A DNA stretch of 5,397 nt from Campylobacterales bacterium (lineage in GTDB: Bacteria; Campylobacterota; Campylobacteria; Campylobacterales; QNZT01), in assembly GCA_026985685.1 (NCBI GenBank), contig JALSQA010000026.1:1-5397 (forward strand), given 5' to 3'. The position numbers and the translations under genes were made by a program. Positions 1 to 5,397 of this stretch are shown in pieces (the stretch's first letter is position 1; each line of letters opens with the position of its first letter). The notes under the pieces were generated by a model. It made no database searches. It was given only the letters and a program-made list of their open reading frames with translations, and was not told where the DNA came from.

Positions 1-97
1 ATTTTTGAATTAACTACGGTTAGTCCTGCAAATTTCTCTGCTCACATCTCACCACATCTGCTTCTCTCAAATTTTCAGAATATTAGTTGGTGCGGTA
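1..97 (-). other. Possible structured RNA leader or small RNA (partial, runs off left edge)
   Basis: This stretch follows an extended -10 box on the minus strand and contains no convincing reading frame. Read on the minus strand it is purine-rich and can form two adjacent hairpins. The first pairs 41-37 with 32-28 around a GAAA tetraloop (GCAGA-GAAA-TTTGC). The second pairs 26-19 with 14-7 around a CGTA loop, with one internal mismatch. Each stem contains one G-U pair that would be a mismatch if the plus strand were transcribed, which favours minus-strand RNA. No T-run follows before the window ends, so neither hairpin is shown to be a terminator. I do not recognise the RNA as a known riboswitch, tRNA, rRNA, SRP RNA or tmRNA. 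It could equally be the ordinary 5' UTR of the next gene. Confidence 0.3.
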
Positions 98-103
98 ATA
101 ATG

Positions 104-112
104 ATTATATCA
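104..112 (-). promoter_or_regulatory. Extended -10 promoter box facing off the left edge
   Basis: On the minus strand positions 112-104 read TGATATAAT, a perfect TATAAT with an upstream TG dinucleotide at the extended -10 position. No TTGACA-like -35 box lies 16-18 nt upstream, which is common for housekeeping promoters in Campylobacterota. Transcription would start near position 97 and run leftward out of the window. The site lies 40 nt past the stop codon of the FAD oxidoreductase gene, so it would begin a new transcription unit. In AT-rich DNA such boxes also arise by chance. Confidence 0.45.
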
Positions 113-151
113 AATTTTTAGTGAGCTTATCTTTTCTATATATAGATAAAT

Positions 152-1606
152 TTAATCACACATTTCATAAGAGAGTTTTGACATGGATCTTTTTGCCAGG
201 GATGGTGGGTATCCTCTCTCTTTGCAAAGTGCTTTGGCGTATTTGTTAATCTCTTCTTCACCTAAAGATGCTATTGTTTTAAAATTTCTTTGTTTATAAT
301 ATTTTTGATCTACAAATCCTAGCTTTACAAGCTGATTGGTGATTTCATCTGCCATGCTTAGCACAGAAGATGCTTTGACTATCTCACATCTTGCATAATT
401 TTCTCCCTCAAAGGATACATTTGCTGCACGCAGACTTTCATCTTCTCCTGGTATTTGCTGTGCACCAAATAAAGGTTTTGAGATAACTTGTGCGGATTTA
501 AAAGTGGGGATATAATTTGATAAATGGTTTATAGCCTTTTGTGAACGCTCTTTTACCTCTGTAAAATCCCAATCTTTATCGATCTTATCTATGAACTTTT
601 GTTTTAGTTTTGGCTGGGCACTTTTATCTGTGCTTTGAACCAATCCATCCTCAAATAGTGTGATATCTTTTGTCATACCATGAAGTTGAAAAAATCCATC
701 TGGATATGGTGTAAACTGTGCCATTCCTTTAGGAGTACCTCTTTTACCATGAAATATCACCTCCGGCCAAATAATCTCACTTTCATTCCACTTAGTAACA
801 TAAGCGGCTTTAAACTCAACAAAACGTTTAGGTTTAATAGCGATCATGTCATCAAAAAAACCTGTCCTAAAACCTGCTGCATTGATTATAAAATCAAAAG
901 GATAACTATCTTTTTGCCTATCATGTTTATAATGTAATAGCCACTTGTTTTTGCTATTTTTATCAATTTTTGTTACTTTATGTTTTAGTTTGACTTGGAC
1001 ATTTTCTTTTTTTGCCAATGCCAAAGATAATATAGAAGCTATGCGAAACATATTTAAACCGAATTCTTGTACCATGATCAAAGGAAATTGCAACTTTTCT
1101 AAATCACTATTTTTAGCAACTCCAACCATCCAGTCATCCATGCATTTAGCTGATTTTGGAAGATCTCGTTTTTTTAATTTCAACACATCTTCATATGAAT
1201 ATAACTTATAGTAACTATCTACTTCTCCTAAAAGTTTATTTTCAGGATCTTTTTTGATCATACTCTCGTAAGCTTTTTGCAACATTTTTAAACGAGGTAA
1301 AAGCTCTAGTGGAGAATGGGGATCATCTTTTGGTGTGGCGATCACTGTAGGTCTATAATCTACTCCTTTTGGAAAAAAACGCATCAAATCAATCGACTCT
1401 TCTAAAAGAGTTTTGCACTGTCTGTCTGAAATTTCACGATAGAGATTTCCACCTGCATGAAGATGACACATCGGAGGTCCATTAACTAAACTTTTTCCCT
1501 GTTCAAAGAGTGTAACATCTACACCTGTCTCACCCAAATACAAGGCAATACTTGCACCTGCAATTCCACCACCAATCACTGCAACTTTTGGTTTGAGTTC
1601 TATCAT
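152..1606 (-). CDS. FAD-dependent oxidoreductase, DAO-type fold, substrate unknown
   Basis: This is a 484-residue soluble flavoprotein. The N-terminus is a classical Rossmann dinucleotide-binding unit: a beta strand, then G12-G14-G17 in the IGGGIAGAS motif, ending in E35, the acidic residue expected to bind the ribose of FAD. A second FAD-contact motif, INAAG, lies at 241-245. HLHAGGNLY at 48-56 is a likely flavin or substrate loop. The C-terminal part (about 378-425, including FGAQQIPGEDE) presumably completes the FAD site, followed by a roughly 60-residue Lys-rich tail. No signal peptide or membrane helix is visible, so it is probably cytoplasmic. The family oxidises amines, amino acids or hydroxy acids, but nothing here fixes the substrate. 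The ATG start overlaps the stop of the upstream phosphatase by 4 nt (ATGA), with a weak AGGTG Shine-Dalgarno 7 nt upstream. It is the last gene of the operon; no clear intrinsic terminator follows. Confidence 0.88.
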   Translation of the reverse strand: MIELKPKVAVIGGGIAGASIALYLGETGVDVTLFEQGKSLVNGPPMCHLHAGGNLYREISDRQCKTLLEESIDLMRFFPKGVDYRPTVIATPKDDPHSPLELLPRLKMLQKAYESMIKKDPENKLLGEVDSYYKLYSYEDVLKLKKRDLPKSAKCMDDWMVGVAKNSDLEKLQFPLIMVQEFGLNMFRIASILSLALAKKENVQVKLKHKVTKIDKNSKNKWLLHYKHDRQKDSYPFDFIINAAGFRTGFFDDMIAIKPKRFVEFKAAYVTKWNESEIIWPEVIFHGKRGTPKGMAQFTPYPDGFFQLHGMTKDITLFEDGLVQSTDKSAQPKLKQKFIDKIDKDWDFTEVKERSQKAINHLSNYIPTFKSAQVISKPLFGAQQIPGEDESLRAANVSFEGENYARCEIVKASSVLSMADEITNQLVKLGFVDQKYYKQRNFKTIASLGEEEINKYAKALCKERGYPPSLAKRSMSKLSYEMCD

Positions 1607-2280
1607 GAATCTACACCTAATAAAGTGATTAATTGGTCAAAATTTTCTATCACATGAGTTGGTGCATATGATTGTATATGTTCATCGTAATTGTAACCAT
1701 AATTTACTCCAATACTATCCATCTCACAAGCTTTAGCTGCTAAGATGTCATTTTTAGAATCTCCTATCATTACACACTTTTGGATTGAGTAATCTAACTG
1801 TTCACTCACATATAAAAGTGGCATAGGATCTGGTTTTTTACGCTCTAAAGTATCAGCACCTACATAGATTTTAAACAAATTATATATCCCCAGCTCTTTT
1901 AACAAAGGAGAGATAAATTCTTCTGGTTTATTGGTGACAAGTGCTAACAAAAAACCTTTTTGTTTTAAAAGGAGTAATGTCTCTTTTACATTTGGATAGA
2001 GTTTACTTTTAACACAAAGATTTTTCTTATAAAATTTTAAAAACAACTCTAAAGCTTCTTTCAAAACACCCTGCTCTATCGTCATGTCAATCTCTCCACC
2101 ACCAAGCCCACGCCTTACCAAAACAGTAGCACCATTACCAACCCAGGAACGAATCTCTTCTTGGCTATATGTTGGATAACCTAGTGACAAAAGCATCTCA
2201 TTTAATGAATCTGCCAAATCAGGTACACTATCAACCAACGTACCATCCAAATCAAATAATAATACTTTTTTTTCTCTCAA
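1603..2280 (-). CDS. gph: HAD-family phosphatase, phosphoglycolate phosphatase type
   Basis: This 225-residue protein is a haloacid dehalogenase-type hydrolase. All four motifs are visible: motif I DLDGT with nucleophile D10 and acid/base D12; motif II VTNKP with T116; motif III KKPDP with K149; and motif IV GDSKND with D174 and D178 for Mg2+. Residues of about 15-90 form the small helical cap, as in Gph and related enzymes. The length fits Gph (about 220-250), which removes phosphate from 2-phosphoglycolate, but HAD phosphatases are promiscuous and pyrophosphatase or sugar-phosphate activity is possible. The start is a TTG that directly follows the TAG stop of the ABC gene in the same frame. 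No other start fits, because motif I begins within 10 residues and the in-frame stop blocks any extension. A weak GGA lies 6 nt upstream. Translation probably depends on ribosomes finishing the ABC gene. The gene ends in a 4-nt overlap with the FAD oxidoreductase. Confidence 0.87.
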   Translation of the reverse strand: MREKKVLLFDLDGTLVDSVPDLADSLNEMLLSLGYPTYSQEEIRSWVGNGATVLVRRGLGGGEIDMTIEQGVLKEALELFLKFYKKNLCVKSKLYPNVKETLLLLKQKGFLLALVTNKPEEFISPLLKELGIYNLFKIYVGADTLERKKPDPMPLLYVSEQLDYSIQKCVMIGDSKNDILAAKACEMDSIGVNYGYNYDEHIQSYAPTHVIENFDQLITLLGVDS

Positions 2281-2859
2281 CTATTTTCCAATTCTTATAA
2301 TCTTATCACTTGCCCATTTTGCAAGTTCTTCATCATGAGTAATCATCAATATACCAACCTTATCAAGAAATCGCATCAATAATTTCATCACATCTAGCTG
2401 TACCACATTATCCAATGCAGAGGTAGGTTCATCTGCTAAAATGAGTTCAGGCTTTTGTAACAAAGCACGTAAGATTGAACAACGCTGCAACTGCCCACCA
2501 CTAAGTCTGTGAGGCTTTTGTGACAAGAGTTCTTTATCAAGATTTAAAATTTCAAGATAACTATCTAACTTTTCTATATTGGCTACTTCTTTGATTTGAG
2601 AAAGTATTTCATAAGTAGGATGAAATGAGCTATAAGGATCTTGAAATATTTGAGCAAACTTTGAGACTTTGATAGTACCTTTAAGTGGTTTTAACTCTGA
2701 AGTTATCAATTCAAAAAGAGTGCTTTTACCACTACCACTCTCACCAACAATAGTTACCACTTCACCCTTATTTAAAGAAAGTGAAAAATCTCGATAAAGT
2801 AATTTATCTTTTGTATACCCAAAAGATAAATCTTTTATTTCAAGTATTTTCTCTCCCAT
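2281..2859 (-). CDS. ABC transporter ATP-binding protein, short, orphan
   Basis: This is a 192-residue ATP-binding subunit with a complete motif set: Walker A GESGSGKST at 39-47, Q-loop Q73 in FQDPYSSFHPT, signature LSGGQLQR at 119-126, Walker B LILADEPTSALD at 139-150 with catalytic E144, and switch histidine H175 in ITHD. The FQDP-S-HP form of the Q-loop resembles the peptide/nickel family (Opp, Dpp, Nik). The protein stops soon after the H-loop and lacks the C-terminal extension those proteins carry, so it is a minimal domain much shorter than their usual 250-330 residues. No permease or substrate-binding protein is in the window, so the partner and substrate are unknown. Its ATG shares an A with the TAA stop of proA (TAATG), with AAGAG just upstream as a weak Shine-Dalgarno. 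The TAG stop abuts the phosphatase start. ATPase competence is likely; a transport role is inferred. Confidence 0.88.
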   Translation of the reverse strand: MGEKILEIKDLSFGYTKDKLLYRDFSLSLNKGEVVTIVGESGSGKSTLFELITSELKPLKGTIKVSKFAQIFQDPYSSFHPTYEILSQIKEVANIEKLDSYLEILNLDKELLSQKPHRLSGGQLQRCSILRALLQKPELILADEPTSALDNVVQLDVMKLLMRFLDKVGILMITHDEELAKWASDKIIRIGK

Positions 2860-4094
2860 TAAGCTCTTGTTTGCCCATTGCCATAGATCTTATATTTATA
2901 AGTAGTGAGGTCATTTATACCCATAGGTCCTCTTGCATGAAGTTTATTTGTACTTATCCCTACCTCAGCACCAAAACCAAACTCACCGCCATCAGTAAAC
3001 TGTGTAGAAGCGTTGATATAAACACAAGCAGCATCTATAGCATTTAAGAACTTCTCACCTGTTGTATAATTCTCTGTTACTATTGATTCAGAGTGTCCAG
3101 AACCATATTTACTGATATGTTCAATAGCCCCTTCAACACCATCTACGACTTTGATAGAGAGGATGTTATCAAGATATTCTGTATCAAAATCTTCATCACT
3201 TGCTTCTGCTATATCTATAAAACTACGTGTTCGCTCACACCCTCTAAGCTCTGTTTCATAAACTTTAAAAGCTTCTAAATATTCAGGTAAAACAAGCGGT
3301 GCAACAGCGATATCTACAAGTAGAGTTTCCATAGCATTACAGATACCAGTACGACGGCATTTGGCATTTAGAACAATATTTCTTGCTTTATCCAAACACG
3401 CATCTTCATCTATATAAACATGACATAAACCTTTATCATGTTTTACAACTGGCACTGTTGCGTTTTCACTTACATAACGAATAAGCCCTTCGCCTCCTCT
3501 TGGAATAATCAAATCAACATATTTATCCATCTTGATAAGTTGTGCCACACCTTCACGACTTGCATCTGGAAGTAAAGATATAATCTCTTTTGGAAGATTG
3601 TTTTTGACTAACACTTCTTGTAAAATATCAGCAATTACTTGATTTGAATGTTGTGCTTCTTTACCACCTTTTAGTACACAGACATTGGAACTTTTAAAAC
3701 ATAATGCTGCCGTATCTGAAGTAACATTTGGACGTGATTCATAAATGATTCCTATCACACCTATAGGAATTGAAACTTTTTGAATACTAAGCCCACTTTC
3801 AACTTGCCAGCCATCCAAAACTCTGCCTACTGGTTCTTTGAGTGCGGCAATTTCACGAATAGAGTTTGCCATAGCTTTAATACGACTCTCATCTAATCCT
3901 AAACGATCAATCATAGCGGAAGATAGATTATTGTTTTTTGCATATTTCATATCTTGTTCATTGGCTTGGACAATACGTGAAATATCACTCTCTAATGCAT
4001 CTGCCATTTGCCCTAAAAGGCGATTTTTCTCTCCCGCACCCATTGTCCCGATAACTGCTGCTGCAATCTTTGCTTTATGTAAAAAAGTTTCCAT
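2859..4094 (-). CDS. proA: Glutamate-5-semialdehyde dehydrogenase (gamma-glutamyl phosphate reductase)
   Basis: ProA reduces gamma-glutamyl phosphate, made by ProB, to glutamate-5-semialdehyde with NADPH, the second step of proline synthesis in the cytoplasm. The 411-residue protein matches the usual ProA length of about 410-420 and has the family landmarks: IYESRPNVTSD at 117-127, IPRGGEGLI at 197-205, the catalytic cysteine C252 in GICNAMET, FGFGAEVGIST at 372-382 and ARGPMGINDLTTYKY near the C-terminus. A TTG at 4103 would extend it by three residues, but AAGGA at 4108-4104 abuts that TTG with no spacing and sits 9 nt before the ATG at 4094, so the ATG is chosen. It is the first gene of the operon and its stop overlaps the ABC gene by 1 nt. 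proB is not in this window. Divergent rpmA lies 146 nt away. Confidence 0.97.
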   Translation of the reverse strand: METFLHKAKIAAAVIGTMGAGEKNRLLGQMADALESDISRIVQANEQDMKYAKNNNLSSAMIDRLGLDESRIKAMANSIREIAALKEPVGRVLDGWQVESGLSIQKVSIPIGVIGIIYESRPNVTSDTAALCFKSSNVCVLKGGKEAQHSNQVIADILQEVLVKNNLPKEIISLLPDASREGVAQLIKMDKYVDLIIPRGGEGLIRYVSENATVPVVKHDKGLCHVYIDEDACLDKARNIVLNAKCRRTGICNAMETLLVDIAVAPLVLPEYLEAFKVYETELRGCERTRSFIDIAEASDEDFDTEYLDNILSIKVVDGVEGAIEHISKYGSGHSESIVTENYTTGEKFLNAIDAACVYINASTQFTDGGEFGFGAEVGISTNKLHARGPMGINDLTTYKYKIYGNGQTRA

Positions 4095-4103
4095 ATAGAT
4101 CAA

Positions 4104-4108
4104 TCCTT
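4104..4108 (-). promoter_or_regulatory. Shine-Dalgarno of proA, decides the start
   Basis: The minus strand reads AAGGA here. It is 9 nt from the ATG at 4094, a normal distance, but directly touches the in-frame TTG at 4103. This supports the 411-residue form of ProA over the 414-residue one. Confidence 0.75.
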
Positions 4109-4125
4109 ATGAATATAATTGTCTT

Positions 4126-4156
4126 ATTATAACAATATAGGACTTGCAAAAAGCAA
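4126..4156 (-). promoter_or_regulatory. Probable promoter of the proA operon
   Basis: On the minus strand a perfect TATAAT lies at 4131-4126. The best -35 candidate is TTGCTT at 4156-4151, but its 19-nt spacing is long, so the -10 box carries most of the signal. Transcription would start near 4119, giving a leader of about 25 nt before proA that includes the AAGGA Shine-Dalgarno. The candidate -35 lies inside the inverted repeat at 4143-4157. Confidence 0.55.
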
Positions 4157-4157
4157 G
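4143..4157. repeat. Short inverted repeat CTTGC-AAAAA-GCAAG between divergent promoters
   Basis: Two perfect 5-nt arms are separated by five A residues. The repeat lies between the leftward -10 box (4126-4131) and the rightward -10 box (4192-4197) and covers the candidate -35 region of the proA promoter. It could be an operator, but such a short repeat can occur by chance and no known regulator motif was recognised. Confidence 0.3.
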
Positions 4158-4188
4158 AATTTTACATAATAATCATTTAAGTAAAATC

Positions 4189-4197
4189 TGCTATAAT
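4189..4197 (+). promoter_or_regulatory. Extended -10 promoter of rpmA
   Basis: The sequence TGCTATAAT is a perfect TATAAT with the extended TG. No good -35 hexamer is found at 16-18 nt; TTTACA at 4161-4166 is 25 nt away and too far. The start of transcription would be near 4204, giving a leader of about 36 nt before rpmA. Confidence 0.65.
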
Positions 4198-4240
4198 CAC
4201 GCACAAAATTATTTTTCAAAAATCACAAGAAGGACATATA

Positions 4241-4495
4241 ATGGCACATAAGAAAGGTCAAGGTAGTACCCAGAATAATAGAGATTCAGCTGGACGTAGA
4301 CTAGGCGTTAAAAAATTTGGTGGAGAGTTTGTAAGAGCTGGTAACATCATAATCAGACAAAGAGGTACAAAAGTACACGTTGGCGATAACGTAGGTATAG
4401 GAAAAGATCACACTATATTTGCATTGGTTGATGGTCATGTTAAATTTCAGGTAAAAGATAAAAAAAGAAACAAAGTTTCTGTTATTCCTGCATAA
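4241..4495 (+). CDS. rpmA: 50S ribosomal protein L27
   Basis: L27 is a large-subunit ribosomal protein whose flexible N-terminus reaches toward the peptidyl transferase centre and helps position the tRNA acceptor end. The 84-residue product has the hallmark N-terminus MAHKKGQGSTQNNRDS, then RRLGVKKFGGE and the RAGNIIIRQRGT and GKDHTIFALVDG blocks, and matches the usual L27 length of about 84-90. There is no Firmicutes-type cleaved N-terminal extension. A strong Shine-Dalgarno AAGAAGGA at 4227-4234 sits 6 nt before the ATG. The gene has its own promoter and is closed by a terminator, so it is monocistronic. This is unusual, because rpmA normally follows rplU and in Campylobacterota typically precedes obg and proB; none of these is adjacent here. 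The residues look fully functional rather than degenerate. Confidence 0.98.
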   Translation: MAHKKGQGSTQNNRDSAGRRLGVKKFGGEFVRAGNIIIRQRGTKVHVGDNVGIGKDHTIFALVDGHVKFQVKDKKRNKVSVIPA

Positions 4496-4510
4496 AACAT
4501 AATTATAAAT

Positions 4511-4550
4511 AAAAAGGCTCTTGTGTAGTTTCACATAAGAGCCTTTTTTT
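4511..4550 (+). terminator. Intrinsic terminator of rpmA
   Basis: The stem pairs GGCTCTTGTGT at 4516-4526 with ACATAAGAGCC at 4533-4543, with one G-U pair and a 6-nt loop, followed by seven T residues at 4544-4550. Five A residues before the stem can extend pairing with the T-run. It lies 15 nt after the rpmA stop and separates rpmA from the downstream sensor gene. Confidence 0.92.
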
Positions 4551-4566
4551 ATGCCATAAGAAAATA

Positions 4567-4595
4567 TTTAACGTTTTTCTTATATCAGTCGATTA
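4567..4595 (+). promoter_or_regulatory. Candidate sigma-28 (FliA) promoter of the sensor gene
   Basis: TAAC at 4569-4572 (within TTTAAC) and GTCGATTA at 4588-4595 are separated by exactly 15 nt. The sigma-28 consensus is TAAA, N15, GCCGATAA, so this matches 3 of 4 and 6 of 8 positions with ideal spacing, including the CGAT core. Sigma-28 drives late flagellar and chemotaxis genes, which fits a chemotaxis-type sensor 34 nt downstream. The alternative is a weak housekeeping promoter using TATATC at 4581-4586. Confidence 0.45.
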
Positions 4596-4613
4596 GTACA
4601 AACAGAAATTTTT

Positions 4614-4620
4614 AAGGGAG
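4614..4620 (+). promoter_or_regulatory. Shine-Dalgarno of the sensor gene, decides the start
   Basis: AAGGGAG lies 9 nt before the ATG at 4630. The next in-frame ATG, at 4669, has no such site upstream, so the ATG at 4630 is preferred. Confidence 0.75.
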
Positions 4621-4629
4621 TGTTTATTT

Positions 4630-5397
4630 ATGTTTGTAGACAGATTGATAAATCCTGCTGTTTTTGTGATGAATAAACTATCTTTTAAAACAAAACTCAT
4701 CTCATCTATATCTGTACTCTTTATTTTACTGCTTTTACCTTCTCGTGTTATGGTTGTAAATTATTATGATAAACATACAATGTATAATAATCAAATCATA
4801 GGTTTATCTTATATCACTAATATTCATGATTTAATAAAATTAATCCAGATACATAGAGGACTTACCAATGGTTATATGAATGGAAATCATAGTTTTAAAA
4901 AATCTATTTTAGAAAATGAAACAGCTATTTCTAAAAAAGTAATACAGTTACAGACTTTTGATAAAAAACATATGCAATTATTTAAACACAATACAAATTA
5001 TATTCAAGCACTAAGCTATCTTGAACTAATCAAATTTAATACAATATCACATAACATACATATAAAAGAGATTTTTAATCAACATAGTAAAATCATCAAA
5101 TCATTTATACAAACAATTCATACCATCTCTTCTTTAACTACTTTTGAAAACAACCTCAATTTACAAGTCAATTATATCGCCAAAATGTTACAAGATCAAC
5201 TACTTTCTCTCCAGGAGAGTACAGCACAATTGAGAGGATTGGGTACAGGATACTTCGCCAAAAAGAAGATCACTCAAAAACAAAAAAAACAACTACTTTC
5301 TATTTATACTATGACAAAGGCACATATACAAAGTCTTGTAGATAACCAAGTATTGATCAATACAAATAATTATCTTGCCATTCAAAAAGAAACTATG
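4630..5397 (+). CDS. Membrane-bound sensor protein, likely methyl-accepting chemotaxis or other signalling receptor (3' end missing)
   Basis: The frame is open for 256 codons and leaves the window without a stop, so only the N-terminal sensory part is seen. A short basic cytoplasmic segment, including NPAVFVMNKLSFKTK at 8-22, precedes one transmembrane helix at about 23-46. From about 47 onward the sequence is hydrophilic, rich in Asn, Lys, Ile and Gln, and looks all-helical, as expected for a periplasmic helical-bundle sensor. Two motifs stand out: HRGLTNGYMNG at 75-85 and LRGLGTGYFAKKKIT at 201-215. They resemble the paired Arg-Gly motifs of NIT-like helical sensors found in chemotaxis receptors, histidine kinases and diguanylate cyclases; R76 and R202 are candidate ligand contacts. 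The second membrane helix and the output domain lie beyond the window, so the class is not settled. The sigma-28-like promoter favours a chemotaxis receptor. Confidence 0.82.
   Translation, partial: MFVDRLINPAVFVMNKLSFKTKLISSISVLFILLLLPSRVMVVNYYDKHTMYNNQIIGLSYITNIHDLIKLIQIHRGLTNGYMNGNHSFKKSILENETAISKKVIQLQTFDKKHMQLFKHNTNYIQALSYLELIKFNTISHNIHIKEIFNQHSKIIKSFIQTIHTISSLTTFENNLNLQVNYIAKMLQDQLLSLQESTAQLRGLGTGYFAKKKITQKQKKQLLSIYTMTKAHIQSLVDNQVLINTNNYLAIQKETM

Noticed and set aside
135..146. Perfect palindrome TCTATATATAGA and the TTATCT/AGATAA arms around it, just after the FAD oxidoreductase stop, as a terminator
   Set aside because: The pairing is nearly all A-T and no T-run follows on the minus strand, so it does not look like a working intrinsic terminator.
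1..249. Plus-strand frame open from the left edge to a TAA at 247-249, about 82 codons
   Set aside because: It would overlap the end of the FAD oxidoreductase gene by almost 100 nt on the opposite strand, its first codon positions are poor in G, and the peptide resembles no protein I know. The minus-strand promoter and hairpins explain the region better.
680..1211. Two plus-strand reading frames of 85 and 88 codons inside the FAD oxidoreductase gene
   Set aside because: They are antisense to a gene with clear FAD motifs and have no ribosome binding site or recognisable domain.
2781..4098. Plus-strand reading frames of 61-88 codons antisense to the ABC gene and proA
   Set aside because: Both host genes are certain; these frames are by-products of their codon use in AT-rich DNA.
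4095..4103. TTG start for proA adding three residues
   Set aside because: The AAGGA Shine-Dalgarno touches this TTG with no spacing, while it is 9 nt from the ATG at 4094.
4301..4534. Minus-strand 77-codon frame over rpmA and its terminator
   Set aside because: It begins within the terminator hairpin and lies antisense to a highly conserved ribosomal protein gene.
1..5397. CRISPR array, insertion sequence, tRNA, rRNA, toxin-antitoxin pair or phage genes
   Set aside because: No regular spaced repeats, transposase motifs, tRNA-like arms, rRNA segments or related proteins were found in either strand.

Overview
The window is AT-rich chromosomal DNA from what looks like a Campylobacterota (epsilonproteobacterial) cell, probably a free-living Sulfurimonas/Sulfurovum/Arcobacter-type organism. 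This placement rests on the Campylobacter-like form of ribosomal protein L27, the AT-rich codon use, promoters with a good TATAAT box but no clear -35 box, and a chemotaxis-type membrane sensor. It comes from remembered family resemblance, not from a search.

Layout. Positions 1-151 are non-coding at the left edge. On the minus strand they carry an extended -10 promoter box followed by a purine-rich stretch that can fold into two small hairpins, possibly the leader of a gene or RNA lying beyond the window. Positions 152-4094 hold a compact minus-strand operon transcribed as proA, an orphan ABC ATPase, a Gph-type HAD phosphatase, then an FAD-dependent oxidoreductase. Its junctions are a 1-nt TAATG overlap, a direct TAG-TTG abutment in the same reading frame, and a 4-nt ATGA overlap, so the four genes are almost certainly co-transcribed and probably translationally coupled. 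Positions 4095-4240 are a divergent promoter region serving proA leftward and rpmA rightward, with a short inverted repeat between the two -10 boxes. rpmA (L27) stands alone and ends in a strong intrinsic terminator. After it comes a sigma-28-like promoter, a good Shine-Dalgarno, and a membrane sensor gene (4630 onward) whose reading frame is still open at the right edge.

How the genes work together. ProA performs the second step of proline synthesis. Gph-type phosphatases usually hydrolyse 2-phosphoglycolate or similar small phosphate esters. The oxidoreductase is a soluble DAO-type flavoprotein of unknown substrate. The ABC ATPase has all catalytic motifs but no permease or binding protein beside it. 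No single pathway links all four, so the operon may simply be a housekeeping grouping. The sensor gene is a separate unit, likely for chemotaxis or another signal output.

No CRISPR array, insertion sequence, tRNA, rRNA or defence cassette was seen, and no clear novel system is present. The points most worth a second look are the left-edge leader, the TAG-TTG junction, the isolated rpmA and the sigma-28-like promoter.
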